A stretch of DNA of 64,000 bases, taken from positions 1,922,001 through 1,986,000 of the forward strand of contig NZ_OX419519.1 in NCBI RefSeq assembly GCF_948472415.1, read 5' to 3'. The notes beneath the pieces were generated by a model, which was not told the DNA's origin, did not search any database, and saw only the letters and a list, made by a program, of their open reading frames with translations. Origin of the DNA: Kitasatospora fiedleri. GTDB taxonomy: Bacteria > Actinomycetota > Actinomycetes > Streptomycetales > Streptomycetaceae. Shown in pieces: positions 42,350 through 50,508 of the stretch (positions within the stretch are counted from its first letter, which is position 1; each line of letters opens with the position of its first letter). The translations under genes and the position numbers were made by a program.

Positions 42350-43153
42350 GTGACCACGGCACTGACCACCTCGCCCGACGCCGCCGGCGCGGGCCGACCG
42401 GACGGCGACACCGCCGTCCGGATCTCGCACGTGCACAAGACCTTCGGCCGCCCCGGCACCGCCGCGCCGGTGCTGGAGGACATCAACCTCACCGTCGCAC
42501 CCGGCGAGTTCGTCACCCTGCTCGGCGCCTCCGGCTGCGGCAAGTCCACCCTGCTCAACCTGGTCGCGGGCCTGGACCAGCCGACCTCCGGCACCATCGA
42601 GGTGCCCGGCGGCCGGCCCGCCCTGATGTTCCAGGACCACGCGCTGTTCCCCTGGCTCACCGCCGGGCGGAACATCGAACTCGCCCTGCGGCTGGCCGGC
42701 GTCCCCAAGGCCGAGCGCCGCCCCGAGGCCGAGCGCCTGCTGGAACTGGTCCGCCTCGGCGGCTCCTACAAGAAGCGCGTCCACGAGCTCTCCGGCGGCA
42801 TGCGCCAGCGCGTCGCCCTGGCCCGCTCGCTCGCCCAGGGCTCCCAGGTGCTGCTGATGGACGAGCCGTTCGCCGCGCTCGACGCCATCACCCGCGACGT
42901 GCTGCACGACGAGATCACCCGGATCTGGGCCGAGAAGCAGCTCGCCGTCCTGTTCGTCACCCACAACGTCCGCGAGGCGGTCCGCCTCGCCCAGCGCGTC
43001 GTGCTGCTCTCCTCCCGCCCGGGCCGGGTCGCCAAGGAGTGGCGCATCGACCTGCCGCAGCCGCGCCGGATCGAGTCGGCCGGGGTCGCGGATCTGTCCA
43101 TCGAGATCACCGAAGAACTGCGTGGGGAGATCCGCCGCCATGTCCAGCACTGA
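42350..43153 (+). CDS. ABC transporter ATPase (SsuB/TauB-like)
   Basis: 267 residues. Walker A GASGCGKST, signature LSGGMRQRVALARSL, Walker B VLLMDEPFAALD and the switch His in FVTHNVREAV. It powers import with the permease and binding protein on either side. GTG 42350 follows CAGGAGGTG. The 128-bp gap after the lipoprotein gene is GC-rich with no clear terminator. Confidence 0.92.
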   Translation: MTTALTTSPDAAGAGRPDGDTAVRISHVHKTFGRPGTAAPVLEDINLTVAPGEFVTLLGASGCGKSTLLNLVAGLDQPTSGTIEVPGGRPALMFQDHALFPWLTAGRNIELALRLAGVPKAERRPEAERLLELVRLGGSYKKRVHELSGGMRQRVALARSLAQGSQVLLMDEPFAALDAITRDVLHDEITRIWAEKQLAVLFVTHNVREAVRLAQRVVLLSSRPGRVAKEWRIDLPQPRRIESAGVADLSIEITEELRGEIRRHVQH

Positions 43154-44045
43154 CACCGCCGCCGTCCCCCTGGTCAAGGACGAGCCCGCCGACAGCGCCA
43201 GCGTCGAGGCCGGACTCGACGCCCTGGAGACCGTCCAGGCGCAGCGCACCCCGCTCTCGGTGGTGCTGCGCCGGAAGGTCCTGCCGCCGGTCCTCGGCGT
43301 GGTGCTGGTCCTGGTCGTCTGGCAGCTCGCCTACAGCCTGGAACTCACCACCCCCGACAAGCTCCCCAGCCCCGCCGACGTCTGGGACTCGCTCACCGAG
43401 CTCTGGTACGGCGGCACGCTGCTCTCGATCATCTGGACCAGCGTGTGGCGCGGCCTGTCCGGCTTCGCCCTGTCCGTCGTGATCGGCACCCCAATCGGCC
43501 TGGTCGTCGCCCGGATCAAGCCGGTGCGCGCCGCGCTCGGCCCGGTGCTCTCCGGCCTGCAGTCGCTGCCCTCGGTGGCCTGGGTGCCGGCCGGCATCAT
43601 CTGGCTCGGCATCACCAACTCCGCGATGTACGCCGTCATCCTGCTCGGCGCCGTCCCGTCCATCGCCAACGGCCTGATCAGCGGCATCGACCAGGTCCCG
43701 CCGATCTACCTGCGGGCCGGGCAGACCCTCGGCGCGACCGGCCTGCGCGGCGCCCGCCACATCCTGCTCCCCGCCGCGCTGCCCGGCTACCTGGCCGGCC
43801 TCAAGCAGGGCTGGGCGTTCTCCTGGCGCTCGCTGATGGCCGCCGAACTCATCGCCTCCTCCCCCGACCTGGGCCTGGGCCTGGGCCGCTACCTGGAGAA
43901 CCAGCGCGAGTTCTCCAACATGTCCGGCGTGCTGCTCGGCATCCTGCTGATCCTGTTCGTCGGCGTCGCCATCGACCTGCTCTTCTTCTCCCCCCTCGAA
44001 CGCCGCGTCCTGCGCAGCCGCGGCCTGCTCGTCAACTCCCGCTGA
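43140..44045 (+). CDS. ABC transporter permease (SsuC/TauC-like)
   Basis: 301 residues with about six membrane helices (VLGVVLVLVVWQLAYSL; GLSGFALSVVIGTPIGLVV; SAMYAVILLGAVPSIANG; VLLGILLILFVGVAIDLLF). The coupling loop AGQTLGATGLRGARHILLPAALPGYLAGL matches the binding-protein-dependent permease signature, shown here in part as ILLPAALPGYL. It overlaps the ATPase gene by 14 bp. Confidence 0.92.
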   Translation: MSSTDTAAVPLVKDEPADSASVEAGLDALETVQAQRTPLSVVLRRKVLPPVLGVVLVLVVWQLAYSLELTTPDKLPSPADVWDSLTELWYGGTLLSIIWTSVWRGLSGFALSVVIGTPIGLVVARIKPVRAALGPVLSGLQSLPSVAWVPAGIIWLGITNSAMYAVILLGAVPSIANGLISGIDQVPPIYLRAGQTLGATGLRGARHILLPAALPGYLAGLKQGWAFSWRSLMAAELIASSPDLGLGLGRYLENQREFSNMSGVLLGILLILFVGVAIDLLFFSPLERRVLRSRGLLVNSR

Positions 44046-44049
44046 TCCC

Positions 44050-44948
44050 ATGACCGCGCGCACCACCGCCACCACCACCCCCGCGTCCCGCCAGGGGCGC
44101 GGGGAGCTGCGCGCGGCGGCGGGGCACCTCCCGCAGCCGGGCGACCGCGCGCGCCCGCCCCCGCGCCCGCCGAGTGCGCCGTCCCGCCGAGTGCGCCCGT
44201 CCCGCCGCCCCTCCTGCTCGCGCACGGCTCCCGCGATCCGCGCCACGCCGCGACCGTCGAGGCCCTCGCCGACGCCGTCCGCGCCCTGGCCCCGCAGCTG
44301 CCCGTCACCACCGCGTACCTGGACCACTGCGCCCCCCGCATCGCCCAGGTCGCCCCGCGCCTGACCGACGCGATCGCCGTCCCGCTGCTGCTGAACCGGG
44401 CCTTCCACGCCAAGCACGACATCCCGGCCGCCCTGCGCGCCGCCGGCTCGTCGATCCCGGTCGCGGACGTCCTCGGGCCCTCCCCGCTGCTGCTGGACGC
44501 CCTGGACCGCCGCCTCGCCGAGACCGGCCTGGACGTCGCCGACCCGGCCGTCCGGGCCCGCACCGGCGTCGTGCTGGCCGCCGCCGGCTCCTCCGACCCG
44601 GCCGCCAACGCCACCACCCGCGCCGTGGCCGCCGAGTGGTGCCGCACCCGCGGCTGGGCCGCCGTCACCACCGCCCACGCCTCCGCGGCCCCGCCCACCG
44701 TCGCCGACGCCCTCACCACCCTGCGCGCCGCCCCGGCCGTCCGCACCACCGCCGTCGCCCCCTACCTCCTCGCCCCCGGCCTCCTCCCCGACCGGATCGC
44801 CACCGCCGCCACCACCCACCACGCCGACCACCTCGCCCCGGTCCTCGGCGCCGCCCCCGAGCTGGCCCGCCTCGTCCTGGCCCGCCACGCCGAGGCCGCG
44901 TCCGCGTCCGTGTCTGCCGCGAACTCCCCCGCCGCCCGCACCGCCTGA
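44050..44948 (+). CDS. CbiX/SirB-type sirohydrochlorin chelatase (frameshifted near start)
   Basis: The clear domain reads LLLAHGSRDPRHAATVEALADA, with the metal/catalytic His, then LLLNRAFHAKHDIPAAL and a second half repeat (VLAAAGSSDPAANATTRAV; TAVAPYLLAPGLLPDRI). It puts Fe2+ (or Co2+) into sirohydrochlorin, and its place at the end of the sulfite-reductase operon argues for siroheme iron. ATG 44050 starts four bases after the permease stop, but the domain frame contains no ATG, GTG or TTG before it. One base lost at a C run (44158-44162 is the best candidate) joins start and domain. About 299 codons in total. Confidence 0.8.
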
Positions 44949-44966
44949 CGCCGCACCACCGCCGGG

Positions 44967-45382
44967 TCAGTCCTGTTCGAGGACCCCGACCAGGAACTCC
45001 GCGAAGGACTCTGCGCACCGGTACGCGGGCTCCCCGTCCTCACTGATCTCGTAGACGCCGGAACCCGCCGGGCCGATGAAGTAGAAGATGTACCCCTGGT
45101 GCGACAGGAACACCACGCAGCCGTCGAAGGACTCCGGTGACCCCGCCTCCTCACACGTCTCCCGGGCCCGCTCCTTGATCCCCAACAACCCCGGGAATTC
45201 GTACTCCTCCCCCACCAGCGCGGCCATCCCCCGCCCCCGGCCACCTCCAGGAACTCCCGGTAATCGGCCGGCAGCGACACCCCCTGGTCCGCCTCGATCC
45301 GCGCGATCTCGTCGGCCGACAGGCCGCGCGCACCGTCCAGCGCCCCGGGAAAACCCCTCACGACGTCCGACATCGTCACCAT
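44967..45382 (-). CDS. SMI1/KNR4-family protein (frameshifted)
   Basis: From ATG 45382: MVTMSDVVRGFPGAL, then LSADEIARIEADQGVSLPADYREFLEVAGGG, the SMI1/KNR4 (SUKH) start. The frame breaks in the G-run at 45228-45238 (plus-strand CCCCCGCCCCC), and the domain resumes as MAALVGEEYEFPGLL to SFAEFLVGVLEQD. One missing base repairs it, giving about 138 residues. SUKH proteins often serve as immunity proteins against toxic nucleases or as regulators. No toxin gene is adjacent. Confidence 0.75.
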
Positions 45383-45470
45383 CTGTCCACACCTCTCGTG
45401 AAATCCGCGGACGTGGCCGCCCCTTCGCCGCGAGGAAACCGGAGCGGTCACTCGTCGGCGGGTCCCGGCA

Positions 45471-45905
45471 TCACCTGTCGGCCACGGGGGCCGAAAGAGC
45501 CCGGAGGACGGTCGCGGCGAGGCTGCGGCTGTCGGTCTCGGCCGCCATGGCGGCCAGCAGGTCGACGGGCCGGACGTCGGCGGAGCCGTCACCAACGGCG
45601 TGGGCGGCACGTCTGACGGATTCCCCGGCCAGGAGGCTGAAGGGCGGCAGTTCGCCGTCCGGGACGGGGAGCCGCCAGGGCTTCCCGTCCGTCACCCCGA
45701 CCGCCCAGCGTTCCACTACCGCGTCACGCACCTGTTCTGCGGTGACGTTCCGCTCGGCCAATGCCCGAACGACCGGCTCGTCGGTGGCCGCGAGGACGGC
45801 CAGCAGCAGGTGCCCGGTGTCGGTCTGGGTGTGCTCGCGGTGACGGGCGTCCTCCCGTGCGAGGTCGATGACTGTCCGTCGGGATGCGCCGGGGGTCGAT
45901 GACAT
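45471..45905 (-). CDS. Stand-alone Clp N-terminal-domain protein
   Basis: 144 residues. The segment TVIDLAREDARHREHTQTDTGHLLLAVLA is the Clp_N repeat that recognises substrates in ClpC/ClpA, and a second half-repeat VRPVDLLAAMAAETDS follows. There is no AAA+ domain, so it may be an adaptor or a decoy. It is divergent from the ECF sigma gene 117 bp away. ATG 45905 is the likely start. Confidence 0.75.
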   Translation of the reverse strand: MSSTPGASRRTVIDLAREDARHREHTQTDTGHLLLAVLAATDEPVVRALAERNVTAEQVRDAVVERWAVGVTDGKPWRLPVPDGELPPFSLLAGESVRRAAHAVGDGSADVRPVDLLAAMAAETDSRSLAATVLRALSAPVADR

Positions 45906-46022
45906 GGCAGCAGGCTAGCCGTTGGTGCCGGTCGACGGGGAGGAAGATTTCTTCCGGCCGGGACGTAAGAATCGCGGAGCTGTCGGACACATACCGGGTG
46001 AAGGCCGAATAGAGGGGGCAGG

Positions 46023-46565
46023 GTGAGCGTGGCTGAGGAGTTCAGCGCGCTGTACGACACGCACTACACGGCGGTGCTGCGGTACGTCCGCCGTCGCGTG
46101 GGTGCCGACAGCGCGGACGATCTGGCGGCCGAGGTGTTCGTCGTCGTGTGGCGACGCTGGGCGGACGTGCCGACCGAGCCGCTTCCCTGGGTGTACGGGG
46201 TCGCGCGGAACGTCGTGGCGAACCACCTGCGCGGTCGGGACCGTGCCGGACGGCTGGCCGCGCGGTGGGAGGCCGAGCCGCTGCCTCCGGTGCCCGATGT
46301 CGCCGAGGAGGTGGCGGGACGCGACCGCGTCCGGGCGGCGTGGGCCCGCCTGGGCGACCGGGATCGGGAGGTGCTGGCCCTGATCGGCTGGGAGGACCTC
46401 AGCGTCCGGCAGGCCGCCAGATCGCTCCGCTGCAGTACGGCGACGTTCTCGGTGCGCCTGCTGCGGGCACGCCGGCGCCTTCGCTCGGCGCTCGCCGAAC
46501 CCGTGCCGTCCGATGCCGGTTCCGTGAAGTCGACCGTCCTGGAGGTGAGTCGTGCGAGCGGCTGA
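46023..46565 (+). CDS. ECF RNA polymerase sigma factor
   Basis: 180 residues. Sigma region 2 (FSALYDTHYTAVLRYVRRRV; DDLAAEVFVVVWRRWADVP; PWVYGVARNVVANHLRGRDR) and region 4 (LGDRDREVLALIGWEDLSVRQAA) are clear. GTG 46023 is used. The next gene overlaps by 14 bp and encodes a membrane protein, a common ECF pairing in actinobacteria. Its target promoters are unknown. Confidence 0.9.
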   Translation: MSVAEEFSALYDTHYTAVLRYVRRRVGADSADDLAAEVFVVVWRRWADVPTEPLPWVYGVARNVVANHLRGRDRAGRLAARWEAEPLPPVPDVAEEVAGRDRVRAAWARLGDRDREVLALIGWEDLSVRQAARSLRCSTATFSVRLLRARRRLRSALAEPVPSDAGSVKSTVLEVSRASG

Positions 46566-47502
46566 CAGTGTGAAGGCCCTGATGGTCGGCAGCGACCCTG
46601 CCGCCGACCTGGTGGACGACCCCGTCCGCCGCCGGCAGGACCTGGCCCGGATCCTGGCCGAACCACAGGATGCCGCGGCACCGCGGGCCCGGGCAGGGGT
46701 GCGCCGCCGGCGGTTCCTGGTCCCGCTCGGCGGTCTCGCCGTAGCCGCCTCGGCCGCCCTGGTCCTCACCCTCCTCCTGCCCACCGGCCCGAGCGGGACC
46801 GCCTACGCCGCGACCCCGCCCCCGCTGAGCTACCGGAGCGCTTCGACGGACGTTCCCGCCCCGCGACTCCTCGCGGACATCGCGCAGCGCATCGACACAC
46901 TCGTCGAACCGGACGGGCCGGACGCGGTGCTGGAGTGGCGCGACTGGAGCCTGTTCACCCGGGTCGACGGGCGGACGGTGTCGTCGAAGGTGGTGGCGGA
47001 GGACCACAGGGCCGTTTTCCACACGGACGGCTCCGGCACCCGGACCCACGGCATCGACGGCGGAAGCCCAACGACCGAGCCCTACCAGCGGGGCCTGTAC
47101 CGCGATCCCGTGCCCGCGGATCCGACACTCCTGCGGGCGGCTCTGCGCGAGGCCACTCCTGCGGTCGACACCGCCTCGGGCCTCGACCAGGCGGTCGGCG
47201 GAGTGCTCCGCACCCAGGCGCTGGGACCGGCCCAGCGTGCCGCCGTGCTCGAGTTGATCGCCGACCTGCCGGGCCTGCGCTACGACGGTTCCGTCACGGA
47301 CCGCGCGGGGCGGCAGGGCGAGGCGTTCTCCGCTGACGGCGACGGCAGCGGTCTGCCGACTCGGTACACCTTCATCGTCGAGGCCACGTCGGGTCGGGTC
47401 CTGGGCCAGGAGGAGACACTGACCACACGGGCGGGCTCGTTGAACGTACCGGTGCCGTCGGTGATCGGTTACACCGTCTACCTCTCCTCCGGCCGACAGT
47501 GA
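46552..47502 (+). CDS. CU044_5270-family membrane protein paired with the ECF sigma factor
   Basis: 316 residues. A 60-residue cytoplasmic N-terminus, then one membrane helix (FLVPLGGLAVAASAALVLTLLL), then an extracytoplasmic beta-rich domain (VLEWRDWSLFTRVDGRTV; GLYRDPVPADPTLLRAAL; AVGGVLRTQALGPAQRAAVLELIADL; FIVEATSGRVLGQEE). This is the CU044_5270 family, often encoded after ECF sigma genes. An anti-sigma or signal-sensing role is inferred. It overlaps the sigma gene by 14 bp. Confidence 0.85.
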   Translation: MRAADSVKALMVGSDPAADLVDDPVRRRQDLARILAEPQDAAAPRARAGVRRRRFLVPLGGLAVAASAALVLTLLLPTGPSGTAYAATPPPLSYRSASTDVPAPRLLADIAQRIDTLVEPDGPDAVLEWRDWSLFTRVDGRTVSSKVVAEDHRAVFHTDGSGTRTHGIDGGSPTTEPYQRGLYRDPVPADPTLLRAALREATPAVDTASGLDQAVGGVLRTQALGPAQRAAVLELIADLPGLRYDGSVTDRAGRQGEAFSADGDGSGLPTRYTFIVEATSGRVLGQEETLTTRAGSLNVPVPSVIGYTVYLSSGRQ

Positions 47503-47505
47503 GTC

Positions 47506-47543
47506 GTGCGGTCCCTCCCCGTCCTTCCGGGAAAGGACCGCAC
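47506..47543. terminator. Hairpin between convergent genes
   Basis: GTGCGGTCC (47506-47514) pairs with GGACCGCAC (47535-47543), just after the CU044_5270-family stop and before the convergent I36-like gene stop. Confidence 0.7.
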
Positions 47544-47551
47544 TGCTTGCC

Positions 47552-48217
47552 TCAGCAGGCGAAGAAACGGTCCGCTCGGTCGTTCAGGGACGGCCCGACG
47601 TTGGCCACCATGGTGCGGTAGTCCTCGTCCCAGAGGTTGACCCAGTTGCCGTTGCCGAGGTCGTCCTGCACACCGATGATCCGGTTGCTGGTGGTGTTGA
47701 CCCAGCCGGTGGCCTGGTCCCGGAAGCCGAAGTCCCCGAAGTTGATCGCGGCCGAGCAGTGCGGGTCCTGCCACTGGAGACGGCGACCGCCGAAGTTCTC
47801 GTGCTCGTAGAAGCAGTACCAGTCCCCACCGAGCAGGCTGCTCGGGCAGCCGTGCCAGTCCACGCTGGCCAGCGCGGCTGCGCCCTCGGCCGGCTCGGCG
47901 TCCGCCGAGAGGCCCTTCACGGCCGCGTCGCTGCTGGTGGGTGCGGTGCGCTCGCCGGGCAGCGGAAAGGTCATGATGACGGTGCCGTTGTCGTAGGACA
48001 CCTCGTTGGCACTGACCTGCGTTCCGCCACGGGTGGTGGCGAGTTGCTGATCGACCAGTGCCTGCAGGCTCGCCGCCTGCTTGGCCGAGAGCGCCTTCAC
48101 GCTCGGCCGAGTGTCGGTGACCTTGGCCGCCGGCGCGGCCTCCGCCGAAGACATGGTCGCGACGCCCCCGCCGATCACCACCGCAACCGCCGTCAGAATG
48201 CTTGCCAATTTACGCAT
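47552..48217 (-). CDS. Secreted I36-like (beta/gamma-crystallin fold) protein
   Basis: 221 residues. A signal peptide (KLASILTAVAVVIGGGVATMSSAEAA) leads to a propeptide-like segment and a C-terminal domain with CPSSLLGGDWYCFYEHENFGGRRLQWQD, in part CFYEHENFGGRRLQW, then INFGDFGFRDQATGWVN. The pattern FYEHENFGGRRL is that of peptidase-inhibitor I36/crystallin-like domains. It may inhibit proteases or simply be a stable secreted protein. ATG 48217 has GGAGGGG upstream. Three or four Cys suggest disulfides. Confidence 0.8.
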   Translation of the reverse strand: MRKLASILTAVAVVIGGGVATMSSAEAAPAAKVTDTRPSVKALSAKQAASLQALVDQQLATTRGGTQVSANEVSYDNGTVIMTFPLPGERTAPTSSDAAVKGLSADAEPAEGAAALASVDWHGCPSSLLGGDWYCFYEHENFGGRRLQWQDPHCSAAINFGDFGFRDQATGWVNTTSNRIIGVQDDLGNGNWVNLWDEDYRTMVANVGPSLNDRADRFFAC

Positions 48218-49335
48218 GCAGAATCATCCCCTCCATTTGACGGTCGGCCGCCACTTGCACGGATGGCGCAAGACCCCGCCTCATCTCACAAGACGGCCCC
48301 GACTTCGCCCCACTCGCAAGCAACGACCCTGTGCGAACCAACCTATGCCATCAACGGCCCACGGGGCGGCCATTTTCCGGACTGACTGAAATCCGGCGAA
48401 TGAAAATGCGCCACAGCTCTCATTTTCTACACTCTGCAATTTTCGCGACTCCAAGGGGGATTATGTATATATTTGTCAATGGGATACATTTTGGGGATAT
48501 GTTCAATTTTGGGCACCCTGATGAACGCGGCCGAAGGAGTCGAGATCTGACCGACGCGACCGTCAAGACTCGTCGGGCGGTCACGCAGCTCTCATTGAAA
48601 GACGACCAACAGGCGAGGTCACAGGGAGAGGCAAGACCGCACAGACCGGGACGGGCCCACCACGACCGCCTTGATCGGGCGACGGTCCACCGAACCCGAG
48701 AATTACTCCGCAATGGCGCAGCACCTGGCATACATCGGCAAAATCAGTACACCGTGGCCGATCGGAGCGAATTCCTCCGCATCGGCATCTTGCCGCCGGC
48801 ACCAGCACGGGACGTCCGGTCGCCCCATAGAGGAGCTCGCACCGCCTCACGCTGAAGAAACCTCCCACCGGTGATTCAGGAAGCACCACGCCTCGGCTCT
48901 TCCTCTCACCAGGGGGCGGTTTCCGATCGGGGGAAGGCAGACCGGGGCGAACCATCCCGCACCTTCGAAAAGAGCAACCCTGTGTGCTACCGGTGGGCGC
49001 ACGTGACGAATTCACCATGGGAATCGAAGCAGTTTTAACTCCCCGGGGCGGCGTCGAGCATCGGGGCGGACCCCCTGTCAGGTGCGGCCTGCCACCGGTT
49101 GCAGAGCAGAACGGAGGCAGAGTGCCGTCCGGTACGACGCGGTAGGCGAACCGGGGCAAGGTGCCAGTGACGCACGCGGGGCCGTCGAGCACATGGGTGA
49201 CGCCGGCAACGAGGCGCGGGCCACCGCCACCGGCCACCGAGGCCGAGTCGACGCAGAAGATCGGTCACCCGGGACGCAGATCGCACGCCAATCAGGCGGC
49301 CACCGCGCCGTCTCCGGCCACCAGCCGATGGGCCG
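48218..49335. other. Lower-GC stretch without a confident gene
   Basis: About 1.1 kb of sequence clearly less GC-rich than its surroundings, with an AT-rich core at 48420-48510. ORFs on both strands lack the codon bias of the neighbours and show no domain. It may be the relic of a mobile element. Only one weak ORF (48463-48855) is listed separately. Confidence 0.5.
48463..48855 (+). CDS. Weak candidate ORF in the low-GC stretch
   Basis: ATG 48463 follows AAGGGGG at four bases. The product begins MYIFVNGIHFGDMFNFGHP, then becomes Arg/His-rich without recognisable structure. The good ribosome site favours translation of at least the first part; the rest reads like non-coding sequence. Confidence 0.25.
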   Translation: MYIFVNGIHFGDMFNFGHPDERGRRSRDLTDATVKTRRAVTQLSLKDDQQARSQGEARPHRPGRAHHDRLDRATVHRTRELLRNGAAPGIHRQNQYTVADRSEFLRIGILPPAPARDVRSPHRGARTASR

Positions 49336-49857
49336 TCAACTCCCGTCAGCGGAAGCCGAGTCGTCGAGCCGCCCGCGCACCCAAGGGTCCGTCGCGCGGT
49401 CCGCCGCCGCGCGGCGGGCCGTGCGGAAGTGCTGGGCCAGGTCGGGGTGGGGGGTGTCCGCCCAGCGCCAGGCGGTGAGGGCGCAGACCTGGCGGAGCGG
49501 GTCGCCGGTCTCCAGGGCGGTGAGGAGTTCCTGCTGGAGGCGGCGGCTGCCGCCGGCGACGGCCAGGGCCTGGGCCAGCCAGCGCGGGGAGGAGGGGTCG
49601 TCGTCGGTGAGGAGCGCGTCCAGGACCGCCGGGTAGTGGGTGCGGGTCGCGGCGCGGTCCTCGGTCAGGTGGCGGTAGGCGGCCTGCCGCTTGTGGCCGA
49701 TGCGGTGGTGCTGGGCGTAGCCGGGGGCGCGTGCGGCCAGGGCCTCGACCCGGGGGTCCGGTGCGGTCGGGGCCTCGATGCCGAGCGCCGCCAGCAGCGC
49801 GTCCAGGGCCGCCTCCTGGGCGTCCAGCCGTGCGCCCTGTTCCACCCGGACCACCAT
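49336..49857 (-). CDS. Hypothetical HEAT-like helical protein
   Basis: 173 residues from ATG 49857, with GGGGGAGGGAGAGGG upstream. The segments LDAQEAALDALLAALGIEAP, VLDALLTDDDPSSPRWLAQALAV, RLQQELLTALETGDPLRQVCALTAWRW and LAQHFRTARRAAAD look like HEAT-type helical hairpins; the TGDPLRQVCALTAW segment recalls HEAT lyases but is too short to assign. It is divergent from a MarR gene, which may control it. Confidence 0.65.
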   Translation of the reverse strand: MVVRVEQGARLDAQEAALDALLAALGIEAPTAPDPRVEALAARAPGYAQHHRIGHKRQAAYRHLTEDRAATRTHYPAVLDALLTDDDPSSPRWLAQALAVAGGSRRLQQELLTALETGDPLRQVCALTAWRWADTPHPDLAQHFRTARRAAADRATDPWVRGRLDDSASADGS

Positions 49858-49980
49858 CCCTCTCCCTCCCCCGCCGACAGATACTTGCAGGCGCGGGAAT
49901 TTGCACATCTCGACTAAGCTTGTCCGGAACGGGCCCGCGACGGGCCTGCGGCAGGACCACCGACGAAGGGAGCACGGGCC

Positions 49981-50442
49981 ATGACCCGACCGGACCCCGG
50001 ACTGGCGCACGGCTGGTGCGCCCTGACCGCCCTGCACGGCCGGATCGAGGCCCACGTCGAACGCGCCCTCCAGGCCGAACACGAGCTCAGCGTCCGGGAG
50101 TTCTCCGTCCTGGACGTGCTCTCCGAGCAGCACGACGGCGACGGCGGCCACTTCCGGATGAACCAGCTGGCCGACGCGGTCGTGCTGAGCCAGAGCGCCA
50201 CCACCCGCCTGGTCACCCGGCTGGAGGACCGCGGCCTGCTGTCGCGCTACCTCTGCCCCACCGACCGGCGCGGCATCTACACCAACGTCACCCCGGACGG
50301 CCTCGCCCTGCTCGAACGGGCCCGGCCGACCAACGACCGCGCCCTCGCCGAGGCACTCGACAGCGCCGAGCAGCGCCCCGAACTCGCCCCGTTGGTCACG
50401 GCCGTCCGCCGCCTCCCCCGGCCGGAGAAGTCGCAGGGCTGA
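49981..50442 (+). CDS. MarR-family transcriptional regulator
   Basis: 153 residues. Helix-turn-helix LSVREFSVLDVLSEQHDG, MNQLADAVVLSQSATTRLVTRLEDRGLL and the wing CPTDRRGIYTNVTPDGL. GAAGGGAG precedes the ATG. It is divergent from the HEAT-like gene over a 123-bp gap containing two TTGCA repeats, possible promoter or operator parts. Target not known. Confidence 0.9.
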   Translation: MTRPDPGLAHGWCALTALHGRIEAHVERALQAEHELSVREFSVLDVLSEQHDGDGGHFRMNQLADAVVLSQSATTRLVTRLEDRGLLSRYLCPTDRRGIYTNVTPDGLALLERARPTNDRALAEALDSAEQRPELAPLVTAVRRLPRPEKSQG

Positions 50443-50508
50443 ACGGGCGGCACCCCGTTCCCGGTGCGGGCGGCGCGCGGCCGCCCGCAGCACGGGAGCC
50501 TGCGCGGA

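Noticed and set aside
48581..49237. Minus-strand ORF of 218 codons in the low-GC stretch
   Set aside because: It shows no domain, no ribosome site and no codon bias like neighbouring genes.
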